Below the pieces are notes generated by a model that saw nothing but the letters and a program-made list of their open reading frames with translations, made no database searches and was not told the DNA's origin. The position numbers were made by a program, and so were the translations under genes. 22,089 bases of DNA, taken from positions 1 through 22,089 of the forward strand of contig NZ_JAYLLN010000049.1 of NCBI RefSeq assembly GCF_037126265.1, in the 5' to 3' direction. Below are positions 1 to 8,366 of this stretch, piece by piece; position 1 is the stretch's first letter, and the number at the start of each line of letters is the position of its first letter. The DNA is from Sphingobacterium tenebrionis. Its GTDB lineage: Bacteria; Bacteroidota; Bacteroidia; Sphingobacteriales; Sphingobacteriaceae.

Positions 1-68
1 AAAGCTACTAAGACAGCCCTAGGCTCTCCCTCTTTTCACTAAATACAGCAAATCTATAAAACAAAAAA

Positions 69-117
69 TGTCTCCTACATTTGCTTGACACAAACATAGG
101 AGACAGCCCCTTTTTTT
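69..117 (+). terminator. Terminator-like hairpin left of the efflux operon
   Basis: Positions 69-77 (TGTCTCCTA) pair perfectly with 97-105 (TAGGAGACA). The stem continues after two mismatches with TTTG (80-83) and CAAA (91-94), leaving a 7-nt loop. It is followed by GCCCC and seven T (111-117). Read on the minus strand the two mismatches become G-U wobbles and the stem is followed by six T, so it could also work in that direction. It probably ends a plus-strand gene lying left of the window and isolates the regulator gene at 217. The 9-mer AGACAGCCC occurs both at 11-19 and 101-109, so part of a second similar hairpin may lie at the left edge. Confidence 0.55.
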
Positions 118-216
118 GTTTAATTTATTTTGATTCAACATTAAAGTTTGATTAGAATATAAGTTCTTTTTTAAATTATGTATTAATATTTCTAATTTTA
201 CAGAAAATATTAGTTT

Positions 217-906
217 ATGCATATATTGTTGGTGGAAGATGACCATCGGATAAGTTCTTTCCTGATTAAGGGCTTGGAAGAATGTGGGTATATGGTTTCT
301 TTATGTAAAAGCGCGGAAGATGTGATCAATGGTAATTACCTGGATCTACCCTTGGACATTATCATTTTAGATGTGATGCTGCCGGGAATGGATGGAATTC
401 AATTTGTTCAGACCTTACGATATAAGGATAATTATACGCCTGTTTTGATGTTGAGTGCGCTCAATACGGTTCAGGACAAAGTGGCCTCACTGGATTATGG
501 TGCTGATGATTACCTGACTAAACCTTTTCACTTTGATGAGCTTTTGTCACGGATTAATGCCTTGAGCAGAAGAAGGCAGACCCAATACCATGAGAAGGTT
601 AAAAATCCTATTCTCGAATTTGGTAGTCTCAGCATCGATACAGAACAATACCAAGTCAACCTGCAAGGCAAACAGATTGATCTTTCACCTAAAGAATATA
701 AACTGTTGATCTATCTGGTTGAGAATAGGAATAAAACAGTTGCCAGGATGCAGATATTGAATGCAGTCTGGGGAATAACGTTTGACAATCATACCAATGT
801 GGTGGACGTATATATTTCCTATCTACGTAATAAGATTGAAATTGGTTCGCAGAAATTCATTTATACCGTAAAAGGCGTTGGGTATATGTTCAAATATGAG
901 CTATGA
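217..906 (+). CDS. OmpR-family response regulator of the efflux operon (CusR/CzcR-like)
   Basis: 229-residue DNA-binding response regulator. The receiver domain (about 1-118) has the acidic pair Asp8/Asp9, phosphoacceptor Asp52 (in IILDVMLPG), Ser80 and Lys102 (in LTKPF). A winged-helix OmpR/PhoB C-terminal domain spans about 131-226 and ends in the usual YTVKGVGYMF hairpin. It should be phosphorylated by the kinase encoded immediately downstream, whose ATG overlaps this gene's stop (ATGA, 903-906), so the two are translationally coupled. Since the OMF, adaptor and RND pump genes follow in the same direction, it most likely activates this operon in response to metal ions or envelope stress. 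The family and residues are clear; the signal and regulon are inferred. No obvious Shine-Dalgarno sequence precedes the ATG. Confidence 0.93.
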   Translation: MHILLVEDDHRISSFLIKGLEECGYMVSLCKSAEDVINGNYLDLPLDIIILDVMLPGMDGIQFVQTLRYKDNYTPVLMLSALNTVQDKVASLDYGADDYLTKPFHFDELLSRINALSRRRQTQYHEKVKNPILEFGSLSIDTEQYQVNLQGKQIDLSPKEYKLLIYLVENRNKTVARMQILNAVWGITFDNHTNVVDVYISYLRNKIEIGSQKFIYTVKGVGYMFKYEL

Positions 907-2237
907 AACTGAAACATAGATTATCTCTTTATTCTATCAGTATATTTTCGATCGTTTCTTTGTTACTCTCGGTATCGGTCTATTTTGCCTACTATTTTCA
1001 GATGGAAAAAATGGAGGAGCATTCGTTGGAAAATAAAACCTTATTGGCCGCTATCTATTATTTAGAGCAGGATGAATTGAGTATACTAGAACATGAAAAT
1101 ATTCAGCGCCAGATGCAAAGGACGATTTCAAGAAAGGATATCGCCGTGTTTGATAGCTTGAACATTAAATCAGCTGGAGATATGGTCTCACTTACCGATA
1201 TACAGCCTTGGTTCTTGGATCAGGTTAAATCCAATGGAAAAGGGGATTTCAATACGGAATCTTATTTTTATCATGCAATCTATTACCACGATAACGAAGG
1301 TGATTTTGTGGTATTGGCCAGAAAAGCCAAAACGGAATTCAATGAACAGATGCATTCTTTACTACGGATCCTTTTAATCGCATTTCTGCTTGGATTGGTC
1401 ATCATTTTCTTTTTTTCCAGGTATTTAGGGCATATTGCCTATCAGCCTATCATCAATATCATTAATCAGATCAAGGAAAGGGATACCAAGAATTTTGATC
1501 AGCCCATTAAATTGGAGAAATCCTATTCAGAAATCAATGATCTGGTGGATACCTATAACCATTTTGTAGATCGCATTGCTCAAACCTTCAATGTACAGAA
1601 GAATTTTATAGATTATGTATCGCATGAATTACGTACTCCGATCACGGCTATTTTAGGAACCCTGGAAGTGACCAATCAACGCGATCGTTCAACGGAAGAA
1701 TATGCCGAAGCCATCCATCAATTGAAAATGTTGACCAATGACCTACAAGAAACCTTGGAACATATGATGCTCTTGTCAGGTGCTAAAACGAGCTTTGAAT
1801 TCAAACAGGTCCGGATGGATGAAATCGTTTGGCAGGTTATAGAGAATGCCATTCTTTACCATAAAGCGAAGATAACGGTAGAAATGCATGTGCAGGATCC
1901 TAACGTATTACAATGGGAAGGCAATGACAAATTACTCGCCCTCGCCATCAACAACCTCCTGGAAAACGCCATCAAGTATTCGGATAATAAACCTATTCAG
2001 GTGATGTTTCGGGAGGATGAGGGAAGACTACAGATCTGGATCATCGATCAGGGCATAGGGATACCTCAGGCGGATCTTGAACAGGTAAAGCAGAACTTTT
2101 TTCGGGCATCCAACACCAAAACCTATAACGGTAAGGGCATTGGACTTTCCATGGCCAATATTATATTTTCTTTACATCACATACAGATGCAGATTTGGAG
2201 TAACCGAATTGGTACACAGGTATTTCTGAAATTCTAA
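903..2237 (+). CDS. Membrane sensor histidine kinase of the efflux operon (CusS/CzcS-like)
   Basis: 444-residue sensor kinase. Transmembrane helix 1 is about residues 8-32, a short periplasmic sensor region follows (about 33-152), and transmembrane helix 2 is about 153-173. A HAMP-like linker (about 174-228) leads to the HisKA helix with His241 in YVSHELRTPITAI. The ATPase domain has the N box NNLLENAIKYS (350-360), the G1 box DQGIGIP (382-388) and the G2 box GKGIGL (410-415), so all catalytic motifs are intact. The start ATG overlaps the regulator's stop, supporting a cognate pair. The sensor region has no clear His- or Met-rich metal motif, so the ligand cannot be named. The genes that follow encode a tripartite RND efflux system, making metal or envelope sensing the best inference. 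Confidence 0.92.
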   Translation: MKLKHRLSLYSISIFSIVSLLLSVSVYFAYYFQMEKMEEHSLENKTLLAAIYYLEQDELSILEHENIQRQMQRTISRKDIAVFDSLNIKSAGDMVSLTDIQPWFLDQVKSNGKGDFNTESYFYHAIYYHDNEGDFVVLARKAKTEFNEQMHSLLRILLIAFLLGLVIIFFFSRYLGHIAYQPIINIINQIKERDTKNFDQPIKLEKSYSEINDLVDTYNHFVDRIAQTFNVQKNFIDYVSHELRTPITAILGTLEVTNQRDRSTEEYAEAIHQLKMLTNDLQETLEHMMLLSGAKTSFEFKQVRMDEIVWQVIENAILYHKAKITVEMHVQDPNVLQWEGNDKLLALAINNLLENAIKYSDNKPIQVMFREDEGRLQIWIIDQGIGIPQADLEQVKQNFFRASNTKTYNGKGIGLSMANIIFSLHHIQMQIWSNRIGTQVFLKF

Positions 2238-2270
2238 TGGATTTCTAATGTAAACCCAAAATCGCCTTAA

Positions 2271-2293
2271 TCTGCAAGCGATAAGTTTGCAGA
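2271..2293 (+). promoter_or_regulatory. Perfect 7-bp inverted repeat at the start of the outer-membrane channel gene
   Basis: TCTGCAA (2271-2277) is the exact reverse complement of TTGCAGA (2287-2293), with a 9-nt loop. The right arm contains the TTG at 2287, the upstream candidate start codon of the TolC-family gene. It lies in the 49-nt gap between the kinase and efflux genes. It could be an mRNA hairpin limiting initiation at TTG or a DNA operator; chance is also possible at this length. Confidence 0.35.
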
Positions 2294-3558
2294 AAACAAA
2301 AAAGGTGAAGAAAGTATTTTTAATTTCTCTTTTCTACTGCTGTTTTCAAAGCCTCTGGGCACAGACCTATACCCTGGAGGCATTGGAAAAAGCATTTCTG
2401 GAAAACAATCTATTACTATTGGCCGAAAGGTATGAAATTGATAGGGCAGAGGCTGCCATCATACAAGAGCGACTTTGGAGCAATCCATCACTAACCATAG
2501 ACAATGTTAATCTATGGACCAATTCAACTTTTGAAAAGCAACCTTTATTGATCGGTAATTTCGGCAGAAACCAACAATTTGCCCTTGAATTGGAGCAATT
2601 GATCGAAACCGCCTCAAAAAGAAGAAAGCGCGTAAAAGTGAGGGAAAGTGAAAAGCTGAATCAAGAACTGGAAGTTGAAGCATTGCTGTTAAGCCTAAGA
2701 TCGGAGTTGCGGAAAAATTACAAACAGCTTTTCTATACCAAGAAACAATCGACCATCTTAGCAGAAAGTATTGCTGCATATACGGAATTAAAGGAAATCT
2801 ATGCGAAGCAATCTGAAAAACAGTTGATCCCTGTCGCTTCTTTTTACCGCATCAATAGTGAATTGATCGGTTTACAAAAAGAAGCTTTAGCCTTGAAGGA
2901 AGAGGAGATCGCTTATTTTCATCAAATAGCTGTATTGACACAAATCCCCAATCTGCAACTAGAAGATGTTTATTTTTCGGAGGAACTGCCATCAATATTC
3001 CTAAAGTCAAATGAAGAGATCCTTAGCCTAGCTAAAGAACATAATCTTTCTTTAAGACTGAAAAAGTCGGATATCTCCATTCAGGAAAATGAATTGGCAT
3101 TAGCAAAATCCAATAGGGTTCCTGACCTGAATTTCCTGCTTAATTATGAAAGAGGTGGGAATGTTATGCAGAATTTTGTAGGCATTGGATTGAAAATGGA
3201 TATTCCCATATTCAATAGGAATACAGGAAATATACAGGGTGCCAGACATGCCCTACAAAGTTCGCAGAGAATGTATGAAGCAGAAAGGGTGGCATTGGAA
3301 CATCAGATCCAGTCCTTATTACAGAAAATCGCCAACCTAAAGCAAGTTCTAGGAGGAATGGGGAAACCTGCGAAAACTTCAGTTACAGACTTATTAAGGA
3401 AGTTTAGCAATCAGCTGAACAATCAACAGATTACTTTATTGGAATATTTGGATTTTACCCAATCCTATAGGCAGTCCCAGATTGACCTTTTGGACTGGGA
3501 GGAAGAATACATGGTTTTATTGGAAGAATTAGATTTCTTAATGGGCACAGGACATTAA
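2287..3558 (+). CDS. TolC-family outer-membrane efflux channel (CusC/CzcC-like)
   Basis: Outer-membrane factor of a tripartite RND pump, 423 residues if read from TTG at 2287. The N-terminus carries a signal peptide, with hydrophobic core about 10-20 and likely cleavage after SLWA (residue 25). The rest is long amphipathic helices in two repeats, as expected for the alpha-barrel and outer-membrane part of TolC trimers. The size fits the CzcC/CusC class. Neither candidate start is ATG: TTG 2287 lies in a hairpin arm, while GTG 2305 is in frame and would give a more compact signal peptide starting KKVFLISLF. I keep the longer form but the GTG is credible. The adaptor gene begins 3 nt after the stop, so OMF, adaptor and pump are one operon. 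Confidence 0.88.
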   Translation: MQKTKKVKKVFLISLFYCCFQSLWAQTYTLEALEKAFLENNLLLLAERYEIDRAEAAIIQERLWSNPSLTIDNVNLWTNSTFEKQPLLIGNFGRNQQFALELEQLIETASKRRKRVKVRESEKLNQELEVEALLLSLRSELRKNYKQLFYTKKQSTILAESIAAYTELKEIYAKQSEKQLIPVASFYRINSELIGLQKEALALKEEEIAYFHQIAVLTQIPNLQLEDVYFSEELPSIFLKSNEEILSLAKEHNLSLRLKKSDISIQENELALAKSNRVPDLNFLLNYERGGNVMQNFVGIGLKMDIPIFNRNTGNIQGARHALQSSQRMYEAERVALEHQIQSLLQKIANLKQVLGGMGKPAKTSVTDLLRKFSNQLNNQQITLLEYLDFTQSYRQSQIDLLDWEEEYMVLLEELDFLMGTGH

Positions 3559-3561
3559 TAT

Positions 3562-4662
3562 ATGAGAGCATTAACCATACTATCCACTTTTGGCGTTCTA
3601 CTGATTTTTGGTTGCCAAACTGGGCATGAGGAAAAACAGACAGCAGCACCTATTGAACAGCGCTATTGTTTAAATGAGGCATTAAAAGAAAAAACTATCA
3701 TCCAGGCTGTTGCTGAAGAGAATCTCATTGAACAGATTAGTTTGCCAGGCAAGATTGAATATAATGAAAACGATTTGGTGGTATTCAAAAGTCTGTTATC
3801 AGGTCTGGTAAGTGCCGTTAAATTTGAAATGGGAGACCGTGTTGTTAAAGGCCAGGTTTTGGCGGAAATAAAATCGACGGAAATTCAGTCTTTGGTCCAA
3901 CAACGGAAATATCAAAAAAGTCAACTATCGCTTTTGCGTGACCAAATAGCTAATAAAAAGCAATTATTGGCTGATGGATTGGTGGCCAAACCGGAATTGC
4001 TGGAATTGGAGCATGCCTATGATGCCGCTCGGATAGAATTAGATAGGATCGATCAATCTTTGGCTATGTTCAGGGCTGCAGGCGAAGGTTCATTCCAATT
4101 ATTGGCACCAAGGACAGGTTATGTTATCCAGAAAAATATTAATGTTGGACAATCCATTCATGCAGAGTCAGAGGCTTTATTTTCCATATCCAATCTAAAT
4201 CAGGTTTGGGTAATGGTGAATGTTTTCGCCAGTAACCTGCGGCATATTCAGGTCGGCGATAGGGTTAAGGTCAAGAGTATTGCTTATCCCGATCAGATCT
4301 ATCATGGGAAGATCGATAAGATTTTCAATGTATTCGATGATGATGAACATGTAATGAAAGCCAGGGTGGTATTGGATAATCCCAAATTGAACCTTAAGCC
4401 TGGTTTGAGTGCAGATATTATCATTGATAAACAAATTCCGGGAGATAAAGCCTATGCCATACCTAACAAGGCTGTGCTGTTTAATAACAATACCAATTAT
4501 ATTTTATTGTACCATGATGATTGCCATATAGAAGCAAAACAAGTGGAGGTGGTCTATAGCAATGAAGATTTTAGTTATATCAAAGAAAAATTGGCGGAAG
4601 GCTCCAAAGTGGTCAGTAGCAATGCTCTTTTGATATTTGAAGAAATAAACAATAGGCCATAA
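3562..4662 (+). CDS. RND efflux periplasmic adaptor, lipoprotein (CusB/CzcB-like)
   Basis: 366-residue membrane-fusion protein linking the inner-membrane pump to the outer-membrane channel. The N-terminus is a short hydrophobic signal ending IFGC with Cys18, a plausible lipobox although Phe at -2 is unusual. The order then fits a HlyD/CusB adaptor: a first barrel-sandwich half (about 60-105, with GLVSAVKFEMGDRVVKGQVLAEI), a helical hairpin (about 106-165), the second half (LLAPRTGYVIQKNINVGQSI, about 175-195), and a beta-barrel and membrane-proximal domain (about 205-360). No His- or Met-rich tail is seen. It starts 3 nt after the channel gene, and its stop TAA shares one base with the ATG of the pump gene. 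Confidence 0.9.
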   Translation: MRALTILSTFGVLLIFGCQTGHEEKQTAAPIEQRYCLNEALKEKTIIQAVAEENLIEQISLPGKIEYNENDLVVFKSLLSGLVSAVKFEMGDRVVKGQVLAEIKSTEIQSLVQQRKYQKSQLSLLRDQIANKKQLLADGLVAKPELLELEHAYDAARIELDRIDQSLAMFRAAGEGSFQLLAPRTGYVIQKNINVGQSIHAESEALFSISNLNQVWVMVNVFASNLRHIQVGDRVKVKSIAYPDQIYHGKIDKIFNVFDDDEHVMKARVVLDNPKLNLKPGLSADIIIDKQIPGDKAYAIPNKAVLFNNNTNYILLYHDDCHIEAKQVEVVYSNEDFSYIKEKLAEGSKVVSSNALLIFEEINNRP

Positions 4663-7600
4663 TGAAGAAGTTTGTGCAACATATCGTGACGTTTTCGTTG
4701 CGGAATACCACTTTTATTTTATTTGCGACAATGGCATTATTGTTCGTCGGGATCTATGCCTTAAGGCATACAGCCATTGAGGCCTTTCCAGACGTAACGA
4801 ATACCAGGGCAAGAATCATCACCCAATGGCCGGGGAGAAGTGCCGAAGAGATGGAGAAATTGGTGACCCTGCCAATTTCCAAGGAAATGAACAGCATCCC
4901 TAAGAAATCAACTATTCGATCCATCAGTCTTTTTGGTCTTTCGGTGGTTACTGTGCAGTTTGAAGATGGGGTGGATGATTTCTATGCCCAACAATATGTT
5001 TCCAATAAGATTTCGGGGGTCAACCTTCCGGTAGGGACCGAAGTGGAGATTGAGCCTCCTTCGGGTGCAACCGGGGAAATATTCCGTTATATGATCAAAA
5101 GTGATCTTCCGTTAAAGGAGGTTACGGCGATTCAGGATTGGGTGATCGAAAGGGAATTGTTAGCTGTGCCTGGAGTGGCCAATGTGATCAGTTTTGGAGG
5201 TGAAGAAAAGATCTATGAGATTAAAATCAATCCCACGGAATTGAAATCGTTCGATTTGACTCCATTGGATGTGTATGAAGCAGTCTCCAAATCCAATATC
5301 AATGTTGGTGGGGATGTGATTCAGCAAGGGGATCAAGCCTACGTGGTGCGTGGTGTTGGTCTATTGGATAAGATGGAGGATATCGGCAACATCACAGTGA
5401 AATTAAACGGTTCAACTCCGGTACTGATCAAGAATGTGGCTGAAGTTATTGTTTCGGGTAAACCTCGCCTGGGAAAGGTGGGTTTCAATGAACAAGATGA
5501 TGTGGTAGAAGGTATCGTCGTGATGTTGCGTGGTGAAAACCCTTCGGAAGTTATTCAACACCTAAAGACCAAGATTGAGGAACTTAATAGCCGTACATTA
5601 CCTTCGAACGTTCAGATCGAAACCATTGTTGATCGAACTGTTTTAGTCAATAATACGGTAAAAACCGTATCAAAGAATATCGTAGAAGGCGTTCTATTGG
5701 TGTCTTTGATCGTTTTTATCTTTTTGTATAACTGGAGGTCCACGGTCATTGTGGCATCAGTTATTCCATTGTCATTTCTTTTTGCAATTAAAATGCTGAA
5801 GATCCAGGGCCTGCCTGCTAACTTAATTTCTATGGGATCCCTGGACTTCGGCTTATTATTGGAAGGAACATTAGTCATTGTGGAAACTGTTTTTGTGGCA
5901 TTGGCTACCATGTCCCATCGGGTTGGGCCAGAACGTTTCGCCAAAATGAGCAAAATGGGGATAATCAAAAAAAGCGCTGGAAGTGTGGCATCCTATATTT
6001 TCTTTGCTCTGCTCATTCTTATTGTTGCTTTATTGCCAATTTTCTCTTTCCAAAAGGTGGAAGGAAAAATGTTTACCCCTTTGGCATTTACCTTAGGCTA
6101 TGCCTTATTGGGTTCTTTGATACTCAGTCTGACCTATGTGCCGGCCATGTGTAAATTGTTGTTTACTAAAGGGATGAAGGAGCGGGAGAATTTTATCAGT
6201 CGATTTTTCAACAGGACTATTTATGGCTTGTACCGGATATCCATGAAGTACAAAGGATGGACACTAAGTTTATTTGTAGGGCTGCTGACTTTGTGTGGAC
6301 TGAAATTTCTGAACTACGGTTCGGAATTCCTTCCTCAGCTGAACGAAGGTGCCATCTATATTCGAGCTACCTTGCCAAACAGCGTGAGCTTAGATGAATC
6401 CAGCAAGCTGACCAAAGAGATGAAAATTTTGATGCAGGATAGTTGTAAGGAAATAGATTTTATTTTAACCCAGACCGGACGTCCAAATGATGGAACTGAT
6501 CCTACGGGATTCTTCAATATTGAATTCAATGTGCAGCTTAAGGAGCCGAAAGATTGGGCCCGTAACGTTTCAAAAGAAGATATTATTCAGGAACTACGGG
6601 ATCTGTTGAATGTATATCCAGGTATTACCTTCGGATTTAGTCAGCCGATACAGGATAATGTGGAGGAATATGTTGCAGGAGTGAAGAGTTCATTGGTGAT
6701 CAAGATTTTTGGAGATGACCTCTATCGTTTGGAGGATTATGCTACGCAGGTGGCGGAGCAGATCGGCAAGGTTCGAGGCGTCACGGATATCAATGTTTAC
6801 AAAAATATTGGTCTTCCGGAATTGAGGATACAATTGCATGATTCTAAAATGGCTAAATATGGTGTGTTTACCTCGGATGTGCAAGCGGTAGTTTCCATGA
6901 CCATCGGTGGTCAGGCGGTGACCAAATTTTATGAAAAGGATAGGCAGTTTGATGTGGTATTGCGTTTCAGCAAGGAATATCGGGATACGCCGCAAAAAAT
7001 TGGCAATATCCTGATTCCTACAAGTAGTGGGCAAAGTGTTCCTTTGCAGGAATTGGCTACCATTGGCTATGTTACTGGTCCTGCTTTTATCTATAGAGAA
7101 GGGAATAGCCGGTACATAGGCGTTGGATTCAGTATTGCGGGGAGAGATTTGGGAAGTACGATCGAGGAAGCCAGGGCATTGGTTGATAAAGAGGTGAAGC
7201 TGCCCAAAGAGAATTATATGGAATGGGCAGGGGAATTTGAGAGTAAAGAACGGGCAACGAAACAATTGATGACGGTTATTCCGATTTCATTGGCCTTGAT
7301 CTTACTGCTGTTGTACAGTAATTTCGGCAACATGAAAGATACCATTATCGCTGCAACCACTATTCCATTTGCTTTTATTGGTGGTTTTCTATCCTTATGG
7401 GCAACGGGGACTGTTTTTGGTATTTCAGCTGGTATTGGGCTCATCATCCTGTTCGGTGTGAATACCATCAACGGTATTATTCTGATTGCGGTCATGAGGG
7501 AAAACATGAAGAAAATGAAGCTGATGGAGGCGATTCAAGAAGGGGTAAAAAGTAGGATCCGTTCCATTGTGATGATTGCTTTAATGGGTGCTGTAGGTCT

Positions 7601-7757
7601 ATTACCTGCCGCCATGTCTACGGGAATGGGGTCTGAAATCCAGAAGCCACTTGCTATTATGATCGTAGGTGGACTGTTGATCTGTTTGCTGTTGTCCTTT
7701 GCAGTACTACCGGTATTGTTTTATTATGCCTATAAGGATAGCAAAAACAGGCAATAA
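4662..7757 (+). CDS. HME-family RND heavy-metal efflux pump (CzcA/CusA-like)
   Basis: 1031-residue inner-membrane proton/metal antiporter, full length for the CzcA/CusA family. It has transmembrane helix 1 (about 13-33), a large periplasmic loop (34-335), helices 2-6, helix 7 (about 530-550), a second periplasmic loop (about 551-870) and helices 8-12. Helix 4 reads SLDFGLLLEGTLVIVET with Asp395, Glu401 and Glu408, spaced exactly as the proton-relay Asp402/Asp408/Glu415 of Cupriavidus CzcA but with Glu for the middle Asp. The second loop has TDPTGFFNIEF (about residue 612 on) rather than the Met-containing region of CusA, and I see no methionine triad. This favours divalent cations (Zn, Co, Cd, Ni) over Cu(I)/Ag(I), but that is inference. 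It is the last core gene of the efflux operon. Confidence 0.92.
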   Translation: MKKFVQHIVTFSLRNTTFILFATMALLFVGIYALRHTAIEAFPDVTNTRARIITQWPGRSAEEMEKLVTLPISKEMNSIPKKSTIRSISLFGLSVVTVQFEDGVDDFYAQQYVSNKISGVNLPVGTEVEIEPPSGATGEIFRYMIKSDLPLKEVTAIQDWVIERELLAVPGVANVISFGGEEKIYEIKINPTELKSFDLTPLDVYEAVSKSNINVGGDVIQQGDQAYVVRGVGLLDKMEDIGNITVKLNGSTPVLIKNVAEVIVSGKPRLGKVGFNEQDDVVEGIVVMLRGENPSEVIQHLKTKIEELNSRTLPSNVQIETIVDRTVLVNNTVKTVSKNIVEGVLLVSLIVFIFLYNWRSTVIVASVIPLSFLFAIKMLKIQGLPANLISMGSLDFGLLLEGTLVIVETVFVALATMSHRVGPERFAKMSKMGIIKKSAGSVASYIFFALLILIVALLPIFSFQKVEGKMFTPLAFTLGYALLGSLILSLTYVPAMCKLLFTKGMKERENFISRFFNRTIYGLYRISMKYKGWTLSLFVGLLTLCGLKFLNYGSEFLPQLNEGAIYIRATLPNSVSLDESSKLTKEMKILMQDSCKEIDFILTQTGRPNDGTDPTGFFNIEFNVQLKEPKDWARNVSKEDIIQELRDLLNVYPGITFGFSQPIQDNVEEYVAGVKSSLVIKIFGDDLYRLEDYATQVAEQIGKVRGVTDINVYKNIGLPELRIQLHDSKMAKYGVFTSDVQAVVSMTIGGQAVTKFYEKDRQFDVVLRFSKEYRDTPQKIGNILIPTSSGQSVPLQELATIGYVTGPAFIYREGNSRYIGVGFSIAGRDLGSTIEEARALVDKEVKLPKENYMEWAGEFESKERATKQLMTVIPISLALILLLLYSNFGNMKDTIIAATTIPFAFIGGFLSLWATGTVFGISAGIGLIILFGVNTINGIILIAVMRENMKKMKLMEAIQEGVKSRIRSIVMIALMGAVGLLPAAMSTGMGSEIQKPLAIMIVGGLLICLLLSFAVLPVLFYYAYKDSKNRQ

Positions 7758-7761
7758 TCCT

Positions 7762-7769
7762 TACCTTTG
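7762..7769 (+). promoter_or_regulatory. Candidate Bacteroidota -7 element (TACCTTTG)
   Basis: TACCTTTG matches the TAnnTTTG consensus and ends 4 nt before the ATG at 7774. No clear -33 TTG lies 17-21 nt upstream. If used, the transcript would be nearly leaderless and would let the two accessory genes be expressed separately from the efflux operon. Confidence 0.35.
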
Positions 7770-7773
7770 CGCT

Positions 7774-8292
7774 ATGAACAAAAAGGATAAAAAGACTTTG
7801 CAAAAACCTAAATTTTCAAGACCGGTTGAAAAGCATTTTTATGAACTGGATCAGGCATATGGTACATCCAATTTAGGTTTCATAGCCTTGTTTTTATCCT
7901 TGTCATTTTTCGGGATTATGGGGTTGATCTGGATGATTCCATTTCCACAACTTGCTTTTTTGGTTAAAATGAATGCCCATACATTCTTGAACTGGGGATC
8001 ATTTTTCATTGCCATTGTCATCTATTGCTACCTGAAATTGGCGCCCACCTTATCTTATGTTGTTTTGTTCTGCATTGGTATCATGAGTTTCTTCATTGTC
8101 CAATTGGAATATGTGGAAAGAGATGGTGGACCGACAGTGGTTTTGGTATGTAGTATCCTTGCTTTGATTGGTTTGATAGGCTTATTCCTTGTTTCAAAAA
8201 AGAGTGGTAAAGGTAATTTTGTCCAACTTTTAACGATTGGTCCGATTTGGTTATGGTCTAAAGTGTTTGACCGTTTGAAGTGGAAATATTAA
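7774..8292 (+). CDS. DUF962/Mpo1-like four-helix membrane protein lacking the family histidines
   Basis: 172-residue membrane protein with helices at about 35-56, 70-88, 92-113 and 120-140. The overall shape resembles the DUF962 (Mpo1/YGL010w-like) family: a short soluble start with a YG motif (29-30), a GLIWMIP stretch after helix 1, NWGSFFIAIVIYCYLKLAP (73-91), and a C-terminus ending LLTIGPIWLW...KWKY. Known members carry histidines in a HQNPxNKxIH motif and a second FIGH motif; here those segments are shortened or replaced (YGTSNLGF; SKKSGKGNF). The yeast homologue Mpo1 is an iron-dependent dioxygenase acting on 2-hydroxy fatty acids, so this copy may be catalytically dead or do something else. 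The frame is open further upstream, but ATG 7774 avoids overlap with the pump gene, which stops 16 nt earlier. Family assignment is by eye. Confidence 0.6.
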   Translation: MNKKDKKTLQKPKFSRPVEKHFYELDQAYGTSNLGFIALFLSLSFFGIMGLIWMIPFPQLAFLVKMNAHTFLNWGSFFIAIVIYCYLKLAPTLSYVVLFCIGIMSFFIVQLEYVERDGGPTVVLVCSILALIGLIGLFLVSKKSGKGNFVQLLTIGPIWLWSKVFDRLKWKY

Positions 8293-8330
8293 TACGTTGC
8301 TTCCATAAATCCTTTATAAAAAATTATTAT

Positions 8331-8366
8331 TTTTAGATCTTAAACTTATTTATGAAAGATCTAAAA
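8331..8366 (+). promoter_or_regulatory. 11-bp inverted repeat with the start codon in its loop
   Basis: TTTTAGATCTT (8331-8341) is the exact reverse complement of AAGATCTAAAA (8356-8366). The 14-nt loop (8342-8355) contains the ATG (8352-8354) of the downstream gene. In RNA this would be a hairpin presenting the start codon in an A/U-rich loop; in DNA it could be a dimer binding site over the initiation region. The right arm is inside the coding sequence. Confidence 0.5.

Noticed and set aside
19..246. 75-codon minus-strand frame at the left edge
   Set aside because: It crosses the terminator-like hairpin and the start of the response regulator; composition is random AT-rich.
6690..7265. 191-codon open frame on the minus strand
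   Set aside because: It lies wholly antisense to the well-supported RND pump gene, and its translation shows no domain or natural composition.
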